DNA of 64,000 bases, from contig JABTUV010000001.1 in assembly GCA_015075175.1 (NCBI GenBank), positions 620,001-684,000 on the forward strand. The letters are read 5' to 3'. Source of the DNA: a bacterium. Its GTDB lineage: Bacteria; Hinthialibacterota; Hinthialibacteria; H5-UNCL2. Both the position numbers and the translations under genes were made by a program. The stretch's first letter is position 1. Every line of letters begins with the position of its first letter. The notes under the pieces were generated by a model, which was given only the letters and a program-made list of their open reading frames with translations, was not told the DNA's origin and ran no database searches. Shown in pieces: positions 48,311-57,089 of the stretch.

Positions 48311-48430
48311 CGCCGGCGTCCCGCCGGCTTGCGTGTTGACATCCTGCCGACACGCTTCGGGCCTACCAGCGCAGTTGCGAATCGCGGGGGCGAGACGCCC
48401 ACCGCGCGAGCCGGCAAGATGCCGGCGCTA
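48309..48430. repeat. Family C palindromes filling the gap between two convergent genes
   Basis: Starts AACGCCGGCGTCCCGCCGGC, then CTTGCGTGTTGACATCCTGC, and ends GCCGGCAAGATGCCGGCGCT. A GTCTCGCCCCCGCGATT-like inner hairpin also matches the copy at 27029. The left edge meets the SDR stop codon and the right edge is the TAG stop of the alcohol dehydrogenase on the other strand. Confidence 0.8.
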
Positions 48431-49457
48431 CGACTCGTCCGACGGAGCGATCACGATTTTGCCGAAATGTTTGCGGTCCAGCATGTACCGCTGCGCTGCG
48501 GCGAGTCTCTTGGAGGAAAGACCGGTCGAGCGCGGGTAACAACTTCTTGCGCGCGGCCAGTTCGAGAACGGTGCAAGGTCGGCGTGTCGGTTCCCAGATA
48601 GCCGCCGTGGAGGGAGATCTCGCGCGCGTAGGCGGGCGGATGTCGATCTGGATTTCATTGCCCGTGGTCACGCCGCAATGCACCATGCGGCCGCCGCGGC
48701 GCAGGCAGGCCAGACTTCCCGGCCAGGTCTCGCGGCCCACGTGCTCGAAGACGACGTCCACGCCGCGCCCGCCTGTCTCAGATAGGAACGCGCTCGACGA
48801 AGTTCTCGTCTCTATAATCAATGACAAAGTCCGCGCCCAGCGCCCTGGCTTTCTCAAGTTTCTCTTTTGATCCGGCGGTCGTCCAGACGCGGGCGCCGGC
48901 GAGTTTCGCCAACTGGATGCCGAAGGCGCCGATGCCGCTGCTGCCGGCCTGGATGAATGTCGTCGCCGGGCGCAGCATCGAGTGATGACCATGTTCCAGG
49001 CGGTCAGCGCCGCCAGCGGGAAGCACGCCCACTCGGCCGGCGACCAGACATCGCCGACGGGATGCAGGAAGCGCGCATCGGCCAGCGTGTATTCGGCAAA
49101 GCCGCCTTGATAGTGGAGTCCCATCACGCGGAACGACTCGCAGCGATTATCCCAACCGGCCAGGCACTGCTCGCAGCGTCCGCAGCCCTGTCCCGGCGCG
49201 ACCAGCACGCGTTGTCCTTCGACGAAACCCGTGACGCCGGTTCCGAGCGCGTCGATCACGCCCACCACGTCGCAGCCGCCGACGTGGGGCATGGGAATGT
49301 CCATGGGGCGTCCGGCGCGAACCCAGATGTCGATGTGATTCAGGCTGCACGCCGCGACCTTGAGGCGCACCTGGCCGGGGCCGGGCTCGGGCGTGGGCAG
49401 ATCCATGATCTTTAATACTTCCAAACCGCCCAGCTGGCTGTAGGCCGCAGCTTTCAT
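48428..49457 (-). CDS. Zinc-type alcohol dehydrogenase/quinone reductase (MDR family), several frameshifts
   Basis: About 342 residues after joining frames. From the ATG at 49457 (GGATG upstream): MKAAAYSQLGGLEVLKIMDL, CSLNHIDIWVRAGRP, GCDVVGVIDALGTGV, then APGQGCGRCEQCLAGWDNRC, the structural zinc cysteines. A frame change near 49005 leads to FIQAGSSGIGAFGIQLAKLA, the Rossmann motif, and DFVIDYRDENFVERV. A second near 48785 leads to GRGVDVVFEHVGRETWPGSL and MVHCGVTTGNEIQIDIR. Further changes near 48600-48500 precede YMLDRKHFGKIVIAPSDES. It is a member of the medium-chain dehydrogenases with a structural zinc site; substrate unknown. Gene order with sixA suggests a shared upstream promoter. 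Confidence 0.82.
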
Positions 49458-49461
49458 TCCG

Positions 49462-49974
49462 TCATCCTTTCGCTTGGCTTCTCCCAAGAGCGCAAGCTTG
49501 CCCGGGAGTGAGCAGCCACTGCAATTCCGCCGCCGCGTTCGGGAGCCAGCCTTCGTTCAGGGAATACACACGCCAGCCCGCTTTCTTGAAGTTGATGGCG
49601 GCATCCGTGTCGCCGGAAATGAAATACGACAGCATTTCGCTCATGTCCGGTTCATGGCCGACGAGCAATATGTGCTGCGCCGCGCGGTACTTCTCCAGGA
49701 CTTTGAAAAGCTTCGCCACGTCCACGCCGCAGGCCAATTCATCGCAGCGGACGATGGGATCGGGATGCTCCAGCACTTCGGCGGCGATTTCCGCCGTCTC
49801 CCAGGCGCGCAGAAGTGGGCTGGAGAGGATGACGTCGAAGGCCAGTTGGAGTCGCTTCATGCCCATGGCGACCTTGCGCGTTCTGGCGCGGCCTTCTTGG
49901 GTGAGTCTGCGGTCGAAGTCGGCCTTCTGCCCGCGCTCCTCGGCGATGCCGTGACGAAAGAGATAAAGATTCAC
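49462..49974 (-). CDS. SixA-like phosphohistidine phosphatase
   Basis: 170 residues from the GTG at 49974, which overlaps the upstream peptidase stop as GTGA and has GGGAG eight bases before. LYLFRHGIAEERGQKADFDR carries the catalytic RHG histidine of the histidine phosphatase superfamily. RRLTQEGRARTRKVAMGMK, VILSSPLLRAWETAEIAAEV and HILLVGHEPDMSEMLSYFIS supply the other active-site elements. In E. coli SixA removes phosphate from phosphotransferase or phosphorelay proteins. Overlap with the peptidase gene implies co-expression; the link to peptide metabolism is unexplained. Confidence 0.88.
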   Translation of the reverse strand: MNLYLFRHGIAEERGQKADFDRRLTQEGRARTRKVAMGMKRLQLAFDVILSSPLLRAWETAEIAAEVLEHPDPIVRCDELACGVDVAKLFKVLEKYRAAQHILLVGHEPDMSEMLSYFISGDTDAAINFKKAGWRVYSLNEGWLPNAAAELQWLLTPGQACALGRSQAKG

Positions 49975-51071
49975 GCGTCTTCTCCCTCTCTGAAGGCGTA
50001 ACCGGCACGGCGCATGATCCCGCGCACGCGCGGCTTGGGAATCGCCGGACGGGAGTTGCCGTCGCGCCCCGTCATCGGCTCGGCGGCCCACAACGCGTTG
50101 AGAATGGCCTCTTCGGTAGTATCGGCGGCGGCGCGGAAGAGCGGCTCCAAGTGGGTGTCCAGCCAGCGGGGTCCTTCCACGTAGGGCGCCTCGCTCTGGC
50201 GCGGAATGCGATGGGACGCGCTCCAGGCGACGACCACGTCGCCGCTGCCGGAGCCGCTGTAAGTACCGGTGCGCGCCAGGCCGTGCGTCGCGCGCTTGGC
50301 CAACCGAGCTAGTTGGCGGCTGTCCAGCGGTGCGTCGGTCGCCAAGAGCATGATGATGCTGCCCTGCTCGGGCGCGTCGTCGGGATGTTTCGCCAGTTCC
50401 CGTCCCACCGGCACGCCGTCGATGCGCAGGTCCTCCATCCGGCCCATGTTGGCGCACACGAGGCTGCCGAGATGGAAGGTGCTGCCGGCGATCTCCAGTT
50501 TGCGCGAAGCCGTGCCCATGCCGCCCTTGAAATGGTAGCAGGACATGCCGGTCCCCGCGCCCACGTTTCCCTCCGCCGCATTTTCGGTCGTCGCCTGATC
50601 CAGCGCCTTGCGCACGTGTTCCGCGTGCACGTGCCGGCCCAGGATGTCATTGAGGAAGCTGTCGTTGCACTCCATCACGATGGGATTGATGGAGACGAAG
50701 TCCCACTTGGCGTAAAACGCGAGATAATCCACCAGGGCGTCAAAGCAGCGGCCCACGTTGAGCGTGTTGGTAATGAGTATGGGCGTCTCGATACTGCCCA
50801 GTTCGGCCAGTTGCATGAGGCCGGTCGTCTTGCCGAAGCCGTTGATGACGTGGACGGCGGCGGCGACCTTGGAGTCGAAGAGATGGCCGTCGGCGGGCCA
50901 GATGGCGGTCACGCCGGTGCGCGCGGGACCCTGGCCGGGCGCGCACCTACCCTCGCCGAACACGACCTCGGCGTGGCCGACGCGCACGCCCGGAACGTCC
51001 GTGATGGCGTTCAGGCGTCCCGTGGGTTGAGTTCCTATCGAGACGCCCCAGTTGCGCAAGCGTTCAGACAT
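49971..51071 (-). CDS. P1 family (DmpA-like) N-terminal nucleophile aminopeptidase
   Basis: Intact 366 residues. Motifs follow the P1/DmpA family: NAITDVPGVRVGHAEV, ARTGVTAIWP, AAVHVINGFGKTTGL, TPILITNTLNVGRCFDALVD, NPIVMECNDSFLND, EGNVGAGTGMSCYHFKGGMG and the processing site LGSLVCANMG, where cleavage before Ser203 would free the nucleophile. Later GSIIMLLATDAPLDSRQLAR and ATHGLARTGTYSGSGSGD complete the core. These enzymes self-cleave into two chains and release N-terminal D- or L-residues, some acting on beta-peptides. Translational overlap with an aspartate racemase-like gene upstream and sixA downstream suggests a small operon. Confidence 0.9.
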   Translation of the reverse strand: MSERLRNWGVSIGTQPTGRLNAITDVPGVRVGHAEVVFGEGRCAPGQGPARTGVTAIWPADGHLFDSKVAAAVHVINGFGKTTGLMQLAELGSIETPILITNTLNVGRCFDALVDYLAFYAKWDFVSINPIVMECNDSFLNDILGRHVHAEHVRKALDQATTENAAEGNVGAGTGMSCYHFKGGMGTASRKLEIAGSTFHLGSLVCANMGRMEDLRIDGVPVGRELAKHPDDAPEQGSIIMLLATDAPLDSRQLARLAKRATHGLARTGTYSGSGSGDVVVAWSASHRIPRQSEAPYVEGPRWLDTHLEPLFRAAADTTEEAILNALWAAEPMTGRDGNSRPAIPKPRVRGIMRRAGYAFREGEDA

Positions 51072-51796
51072 GAGTTTTAGTCCTTCCTAAAGCGTAATCG
51101 ACGCAAGCCTGCGCCAGCGTTTGTGTCGGATTGAGCAGCGGGGCCGGCCCGCCCGCGCCGTTGGGATAGAGCAGCGGCAGCTCGGTGCAACCCAGAATGA
51201 TGACCTCCGCACCGCGTTCCAGAAGCGACTGGATGGCCAGGTCGGCCTTGCCGCGCGGCGTCGGGCCGCAATCGCCGCCTTTGACCCCTTCCGCCGTAGA
51301 TGGCGCCCATCACGAGCGATTCCTGCTCGTCGGGCGCGGGCGCGAGTATTTCCAGTCCCTCGGCGGCGAAGGCTTGCTGGTAGAGCCGGGATTCGAGTGT
51401 GCCGGTCGTGGCCAGAAGGCCGTATACGCGGGCGCGGGGCCAGCGCGCCCGCGCCTCGGCTGCAGTCAGCTTGAGCATGTGCAGGATGGGGACCGGAATC
51501 GCCTCGCACAGCGGCTCGTACCAATGATGGGCGGTGTTGCAGGGCATGGCGAGGAATTCCGCTCCGGCTTCCACCAGCCGCTCGCCGGCTGCGATGAGTT
51601 GCGGTAGCGGCGACGGTCCTGCGCCGCGGATCGCCGCCGTGCGGTCCGGGATGCTCGGATCGTTATCGATCAGGATGTGCAAGTGCTCCTGGTCAGTGCG
51701 CGCCGGCGTCGCCGCTACGATGCGCGCGAACAGGTCCACCGTCGCTTCCGGTCCCATCCCGCCGATGATGCCCAGGGTTTTCCTTTGTGGGTGCAT
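51064..51796 (-). CDS. Aspartate/glutamate racemase family protein, one frameshift
   Basis: About 243 residues from the ATG at 51796. KTLGIIGGMGPEATVDLFAR, DQEHLHILIDNDPSIPDRTA, and AMPCNTAHHWYEPLCEAIPV with the first catalytic cysteine are in one frame. After a frameshift near 51290 the protein continues AEVIILGCTELPLLYPNGAG with the second catalytic cysteine and ends TLAQACVDYALGRTKTHV, stopping at 51064-51066 inside the start of the peptidase gene. Both cysteines of the two-base racemase mechanism are present when the frames are joined. The pairing with a DmpA-type peptidase that can release D-residues suggests handling of D-amino acid peptides, which is inference. Confidence 0.85.
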
Positions 51797-52021
51797 GAAT
51801 CCGCGTCCTTGCCCGTGACCGAATTGAAAACGGGGCAATATATCAGAAACGCGTGCCGGGAATCCACAGGCGCGTGACGAGGGGATGGCGTGGCTGCTGA
51901 GGGCTGTAGGGGCAGGTATTCAGGACCGAGCGGCGGTAGTCGCAACCTGGGCATAAAGCGGTTGCCCTGGGGCGGATATGCGGTTATGGTGGGCCGGCCC
52001 ACGTTGGGGCGAAGCGGTTTG
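51797..52021. other. Divergent promoter region between racemase operon and TauE gene
   Basis: 225 bases between divergent start codons, so promoters for both operons should be here. No clear operator palindrome or riboswitch was found. Confidence 0.35.
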
Positions 52022-52858
52022 ATGACGCCTTTAGAGTTCACCCTCCTGACTTTCGGCGTGTCCATCCTGGCGGGCGTGTTCGGCGCGCTGTTGGGGCTGG
52101 GCGGCGGCATTATCGTCGTTCCCCTGCTGACCCTGGGTTTCGGGATCGACATCCGGCACGCGGTCGGCGCGTCGCTGGTGTCGATCATCGCCACATCCAG
52201 CGGCGCGGCGGCCGCTTACGTGCGCGACCGCCTCACCAACCTGCGCGTGGCCATGCTGCTGGAGATCGCCACCACCTCCGGCGCCATTACCGGCGCGCTG
52301 ATCGCCGGGTTTTTCAATACCCGCTGGTTGTACCTGATCTTCGGGATCGTGCTGGCCTGGTCGGCGATCGCCATGATGCAGAAGCGGCGCGAGCGGGTCA
52401 CCGACGTGACGCACGACCGGCTGGCGGCCCGGCTGCGCCTGTCGGGCGGCTACTTCGATGCGGCTCGCGGCAAGGAGATCACCTACAAGGTCGAGCACAC
52501 GCGCCTGGCCTTGGCGCTGATGTACCTGGCGGGGATTCTCTCTGCGCTCCTGGGCATCGGCTCCGGCATCCTGAAAGTTCCCACCATGGACCTGGCCATG
52601 CGCCTGCCGATCAAGGTCTCCTCGGCGACCAGCAACTTCATGATCGGCGTGACGGCTGCGGCCAGCGCGGCCTACTTCTTTTCGCGCGGATACGTCAATC
52701 CGTTTATCACCGCGCCGGTCGCCGCGGGCATCGTGATCGGAGCGACGCTCGGCTCGCGGCTCTTGGGACGCATGAAAAGCTCGCGCATCCGCGCCATCTT
52801 TCTGGTCGTCTTGATCTGGGTGTCGTTCGAGATGATCCGAAAGGCCTTCGCGCCATGA
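52022..52858 (+). CDS. TauE/SafE family membrane exporter
   Basis: Intact 278 residues with about eight membrane spans. The paired family motifs are visible: GALLGLGGGIIVVPLLTLGF with AVGASLVSIIATSSGA in the first half, and GILSALLGIGSGILKVPTMD with SSATSNFMIGVTAAASAAYF in the second half. A cytoplasmic loop (QKRRERVTDVTHDRLAARLR) separates the halves. The family exports sulfite, sulfoacetate or other sulfur or organic anions. Its stop overlaps the next start (ATGA), and the neighbour is a DUF1634 protein, a pairing often seen for this subfamily. Confidence 0.9.
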   Translation: MTPLEFTLLTFGVSILAGVFGALLGLGGGIIVVPLLTLGFGIDIRHAVGASLVSIIATSSGAAAAYVRDRLTNLRVAMLLEIATTSGAITGALIAGFFNTRWLYLIFGIVLAWSAIAMMQKRRERVTDVTHDRLAARLRLSGGYFDAARGKEITYKVEHTRLALALMYLAGILSALLGIGSGILKVPTMDLAMRLPIKVSSATSNFMIGVTAAASAAYFFSRGYVNPFITAPVAAGIVIGATLGSRLLGRMKSSRIRAIFLVVLIWVSFEMIRKAFAP

Positions 52859-53280
52859 ATGACGCGCCACTTTTTCCCTTGGAGGGGACGCACGAGGCGG
52901 CGGCGCGCCGCATCGAGCGTCTCATCAGCAACCTCCTGCGCGCCGGGGTTCTGACCAGTCTGGCCATCGTCGCCCTGGGCACGGTGGTCTCGTTTGTTCA
53001 CCATCCCGAGTACTGCTCGTCGCCGCAGGCCTTTCAAGAATTGATTAACGGAACGCCCGACTATCCCTATCGCCTGGGGAGCATTCTTGCGGGCGTGGGG
53101 CGTTTCTCCGGGCAAGCCCTGGTGGCTTTGGGGCTGCTGGTCCTGATCGCCACGCCGGTGTTGCGCGTGGCGGTGTCGATTTTCGCCTTCGCCGCCGAGA
53201 AGGACCGCACCTACGTGGTCATCACGAGCATCGTGCTGGCCCTGCTGGTGGCGTCGTTTCTCATCGGTGCCGTCGCGTAG
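52855..53280 (+). CDS. DUF1634 membrane protein
   Basis: Intact 141 residues with three membrane segments (ISNLLRAGVLTSLAIVALGT, RFSGQALVALGLLVLIATPV, YVVITSIVLALLVASFLIGA) and the DUF1634 pattern. It overlaps the TauE/SafE gene by four bases. The family is of unknown biochemical role and is commonly encoded directly after TauE/SafE permeases, so it may be an accessory subunit. Confidence 0.87.
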   Translation: MNDAPLFPLEGTHEAAARRIERLISNLLRAGVLTSLAIVALGTVVSFVHHPEYCSSPQAFQELINGTPDYPYRLGSILAGVGRFSGQALVALGLLVLIATPVLRVAVSIFAFAAEKDRTYVVITSIVLALLVASFLIGAVA

Positions 53281-53390
53281 TTGCGCAGCGTGCCGCGCTT
53301 GGGGAATGGGACCAAGGGGACCTATAGGACAGTGCCAAGGGGCGGTCGGGCCGGTTGCCGGGACGGTTGAAAACCGCTATAGTCGAGTCC

Positions 53391-54986
53391 ATGAACTGGC
53401 GATACCACTTGGTTACGGTATTCTCCCTGGCGGTGCTGGCCGTCGGCGTCACTTGGCTTCACAAGGTGGACGAGGCGCGCGCGTTTCTGGCCACGCGGCC
53501 CAGTTTCTCGCTGGTGGACGGGCGCATCACCCTGCGCGAGCACTTCAGCGGCAAATACCTGAACGGCAAGAAGGTCGGCTATACGCTCATGCGCCTGCAG
53601 CAGGATACGCAGGGCGATGCCTACTATCGCAGTCACGTCGAGAGCCAGTTCAGCCTGTCGGTGCTGGGCCAGGAGGTGCGGTTCAGCCAGATCGCCGACG
53701 CCACCCTGCACAAGGACCTGTCGCTGCAGAGCCTTCACTCGGTTTTTCGCACCGTGCAGGCGCAGGATACGGTGACGACGGCCACGGTGAAAGGGCCGGT
53801 CCTGGAGATCGCCAACCGGAGCATGGACCAGGTCACGCGCCAGACGAAAAACACGGGCGGAGCCGTGTATACGCTGGAGGCCTTGTATCCGCTGATCATG
53901 CAGCGCGGCCTGCGGCCGGGGGCGATGTTGGCGGTGAAGATCTTCGAGCCGACGCTGGGGGACCTGGTGGACGTGACGGTACGGGTGATCGGTCCGCGAT
54001 CCGTCTGGCATCGAGGCGAGCCGGTCGCCGCCACGCTGGTGGAGATCGACGTGCTGGGCACGACCCAGCGCTCGTGGCTGCGCAAGGACGGCAGCCCGGC
54101 GGTGGAGGAGACCAGCATGGGCGGGCTGGCCATGGTCGGCGTGGAAGAGCCGGCCGCGGATGCGCCCAACCTCGCCCGGAGCCACCTGGAATACTGGCGC
54201 TTCGATTCCGTCGTTCCCGCCGGCAAGGCGATCGAGGACCTCTTCACCAGTACCCTGATCGACAGCAACGTGCGTTTCGCGCGGGCGGAGGAGGTTTTTT
54301 CGGCGACCTACCGGCTCATCGACGTGCCGGAGGGGAGTTTTTTGGACGGCGGGGAACGCCAGACGCTGGTAGGCTCCAGCAGTCCCGAGCGGATGCTGAA
54401 GCTGCGCGTGGAGTCGCCCGCTTATGAGGCGCTGGCGGCGCGCGTGACGGAATCCTACCGGCTGGGGCAGGACTTGTCGGACCGCTTCGCCGACGAACTC
54501 GCCTCTTCGCTGCGTATTCAGAGCGAGCATCCCGACATCCGGCGCACGGCGCGCGAGATCGTGGGCGAGGAGATCGACCCGTACCGCGCGGCGCTGAAAA
54601 TCCATCACTGGCTGGCGGACGAGGCCCACATCAGGAAGGAAATCCGCGCCACCCTGCCCGACGCGCTGGAGGTGCTGGCCACGCGCAGCGGCGACTGCAA
54701 CGAGCACGCCGTGCTTTTCGCCGCGCTGGGACGGGCCGTCGGCCTTCCCACCAAGATGGTCACCGGCATCGTCTACTCCCCCGATTTGGGCAAATTCGGC
54801 TATCATGCCTGGAACGAGGTCCTGATCGGGCTGGCCCCGCCCACCTGGTACGCCTTGGACGCGACTCTGGATCAGACCCGCGTCGATGCCACCCACATCA
54901 AGATCGCCGAGGGAGACATCGACCAGCAGGTGAAAATCGTCCCGCTCGTAGGTAAAATGAAGCTGTACGTGGAAGGCTATGATTGA
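53391..54986 (+). CDS. Exported transglutaminase-like protein
   Basis: Intact 531 residues from the ATG at 53391. One N-terminal membrane anchor (YHLVTVFSLAVLAVGVTWL) is followed by about 370 residues of uncharacterised beta-rich sequence. The transglutaminase core is near the end: Cys436 in RSGDCNEHAVLFAALGRAVG, His472 in YHAWNEVLIG and Asp490 in YALDATLDQ, giving a complete Cys-His-Asp triad. Most bacterial members are thought to act as proteases or cross-linkers in the envelope. The stop overlaps the start of an ABC ATPase gene by eight bases, so the pair is an operon. A promoter-like TTGAAAACCGCTATAGT lies just upstream (about 53367-53384). Confidence 0.88.
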   Translation: MNWRYHLVTVFSLAVLAVGVTWLHKVDEARAFLATRPSFSLVDGRITLREHFSGKYLNGKKVGYTLMRLQQDTQGDAYYRSHVESQFSLSVLGQEVRFSQIADATLHKDLSLQSLHSVFRTVQAQDTVTTATVKGPVLEIANRSMDQVTRQTKNTGGAVYTLEALYPLIMQRGLRPGAMLAVKIFEPTLGDLVDVTVRVIGPRSVWHRGEPVAATLVEIDVLGTTQRSWLRKDGSPAVEETSMGGLAMVGVEEPAADAPNLARSHLEYWRFDSVVPAGKAIEDLFTSTLIDSNVRFARAEEVFSATYRLIDVPEGSFLDGGERQTLVGSSSPERMLKLRVESPAYEALAARVTESYRLGQDLSDRFADELASSLRIQSEHPDIRRTAREIVGEEIDPYRAALKIHHWLADEAHIRKEIRATLPDALEVLATRSGDCNEHAVLFAALGRAVGLPTKMVTGIVYSPDLGKFGYHAWNEVLIGLAPPTWYALDATLDQTRVDATHIKIAEGDIDQQVKIVPLVGKMKLYVEGYD

Positions 54987-55753
54987 AATCTCCGGACTGA
55001 CCAAGCGCTTCGGCTCGCTGGTAGCCGTCAACAACCTCTCCCTGACGATTCCGCGGGGCGAGTTTTTCGGCTTTCTGGGGCCCAACGGAGCCGGCAAGAC
55101 GACGACCATCAAGATGATGGTGGGGTTGTTGCGGCCCACCTCGGGGTACGTGCGGCTGGGCGGGGGCGACGGCCGGCCCGGCTACGACGTGGAGACCGAT
55201 CCCATCCGCGCCAAGCGCATCATCGGCTACATTCCCGACAGCCCCTATCTTTACGAGAAGTTGTCGGGCAACGAATTCCTGGAGTTCATCGGGGGGCTGT
55301 ACGAGATTCCGCGCAAGCTCCTGGAACAGCGGGCGGAGCATTATCTCCGGCTTTTCAACCTGACGGAATACGCCGACAACCTGATCGAGAGTTACTCGCA
55401 CGGCATGAGGCAGAAGCTGGTGATGGCGGCGGCGTTGGTGCACGAGCCGGAGGTCTTGATCGTGGACGAGCCGATGATCGGCCTGGACCCGCGCAGCGCC
55501 AGTCGTCAGGACCACTTGAGGAGAAGGCCGCCCAGGGGCACGACCCTGTTTCTTTCCACCCATTCGTTGGACGTGGCGGAGGTTGTGCGCGCATCGGCAT
55601 CATCATGCGCGGCAACCTGATCGCGCTGGGGACGATGGACGAGTTGCGCGACGGCCTACGGCGGCCGCAGGACGCCCGCCTGGAGCGGTTTCCTGCAGTT
55701 GACCGAGGAGACCGTGGCGACCGGCCCGGCGCCGGTCGGTGTCCAACCCATTT
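54979..55753 (+). CDS. ABC transporter ATP-binding protein (ABC-2 type), frameshifted and cut by an IS3 element
   Basis: About 258 residues recognisable. MIEISGLTKRFGSLVAVNNL, Walker A FLGPNGAGKTTTIKMMVGLL, the Q-loop region IIGYIPDSPYLYEKLSGNEF, signature YSHGMRQKLVMAAALVHEPE, Walker B VLIVDEPMIGLDPRS and the H-loop LFLSTHSLDVAE are all present. Frame changes lie near 55500, 55585 and 55660. The C-terminal GFLQLTEE segment is reached just before the insertion-sequence terminus at 55754, so the stop codon and any downstream permease gene are lost. Coupled to the transglutaminase gene; it was probably the energising subunit of an exporter acting with it. Confidence 0.85.
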
Positions 55754-55984
55754 TGTTTACCACGGGAATGTTAGTCCTCCGGGGTTATGATGCCGCCACC
55801 AAGGCGGGTTGTCGACCTCAGCCCCGCGTGATAGAGTTCTCCTGCCGGCCCGGAGGATGAGAACCGCTGGAGAGCGACCCGAGCGCCGTGGCCGGTGCCT
55901 GTACGGAGGGGCGGGGACGTCCATCCCTGCCTTTCGTTTGTTGGCCCTCTCCGGGAGGCCGGAAGCGATAAACTCCGGGGTTCA

Positions 55985-56790
55985 GGGGCAGGCCCCCATC
56001 ACCTTCGCCAGGCGGCGCGGGCTGCGCGGGGGTGCAGTGACAGGCTGCTGTGCGGCGGGCCAGGTTATGGTCTTTGCGCCACTCCTCGACGACCACCTTC
56101 GCCTCAAGAGATTCTGGAACAGTTCAGGTTCAAGCACTCGTCCCGCAGCCGCCCGTTGGCTCTCCCCGAAGGATTCTGCCACGGACTGCCCGGATCGATG
56201 TGGTGTGTCTCTACGCCCGCTTCGACAGCCAGGTCGAGGCGCCTTGGCGATGAACTCGGGCCGTTGTCGCTGCGCAGGTATTGGGGCGTCTCCCCACTCA
56301 TCACCCTCGCCAGCACCGGATCACATCCTGGCCTTCATCTGCGATCCGCTCGATCACCGGGCATTCGCGGGTGTACTCATCCACCAGCGTCAACACCCGC
56401 GGTTTGCGGCCTTCCGCGGTGGCATCCTCCATGAAGTCGTAGGTCCAGACGTGGTCCGGATACTCGGCCCGCAAGGGTTGGACTCTTCTCCCCACGTCGC
56501 CGGCTGCCTGCGCCTGGGTTGGGACAAGCCTTCCTGGCGCCACCCGGTGCACCCGTTTGGGGTTGATGACTCCTTCCAGCCTCAGCACTCCCAGGCGGTT
56601 GCGATAACCGGCCCTTGCGCTCGGGCGATCTCGCCCAAGCGCCTGGCCAGGGCCGTATCGTCGCGCTGCGGCTGGTAGTGGTAACCGGGACGGCTGATCT
56701 CAAGCAAGGCGCAACCGCGTCGTTCCGAGAGGCCGCGTCGGCAGCGAAGTCCACGCTCTCGCGACGCTGTTGCGCCGTTACCACTTTTCT
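55985..56790 (-). pseudogene. IS3 orfB (DDE integrase) remnant
   Basis: Fragments in several frames reproduce an IS3 orfB: TAQQRRESVDFA, GVINPKRVHRV, GEKSPT, RAEYPDHVWTYDFMEDATAE (first catalytic Asp), RVLTLVDEYTRECP, LRSDNGPSSSP (second Asp), PWQNPSGRANGRLRDECLN (catalytic Glu region), ELFQNLL, VVVEEWRKDHNLAR and RRLAKVMGACP. At least five frame changes occur, so it cannot encode an active transposase as read. Confidence 0.75.
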
Positions 56791-56799
56791 TAACAGCCC

Positions 56800-57036
56800 T
56801 TGATCGTTTCGATCTCCGGTCCCGCTCGCCACCATCCGCTTCAGCTGACTGTTTTCCGCTCCAGTTCCACGGCCGACGAGCCTCGGAACGCTCATTCCCC
56901 GGCTTCCGACGCCAGCGGTAGAGGTCTGCTCGCTAATGCCCTGCTTGCGGCACACCTCCGCCACCAGACGACCGTTGGCCTCCGCCTCCCGCAGAATCCG
57001 GATGATCTGCTCCTCGTTGTACCGACTCCTCTTCAT
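56800..57036 (-). pseudogene. IS3 orfA (HTH) remnant
   Basis: From the ATG at 57036: MKRSRYNEEQIIRILREAEA, VAEVCRKQGISEQT, then frame changes, then ENSQLKRMVA. This is the helix-turn-helix plus leucine-zipper plan of IS3 orfA. It is broken near 56920 and again before orfB. Confidence 0.75.
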
Positions 57037-57089
57037 CTTGGACCTCCTGTTGACCGGAGATCCTAACATTCCCACTGGTAAAGTTTACA

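Larger units (their letters stand above)
55754..57089 (-). mobile_element. IS3-family insertion sequence, degenerate
   Basis: About 1,336 bp bounded by imperfect inverted repeats. The left end is TGTTTACCACGGGAATGTTA (then GTCCTCCGG). The right end, read inward, is TGTAAACTTTACCAGTGGGA (then ATGTTAGGATCTCCGG). Minus-strand remnants of orfA and orfB with HTH and DDE-type integrase motifs lie within, all in broken frames. It ends the ABC transporter gene on its left. No flanking direct repeat was verified. Confidence 0.8.
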
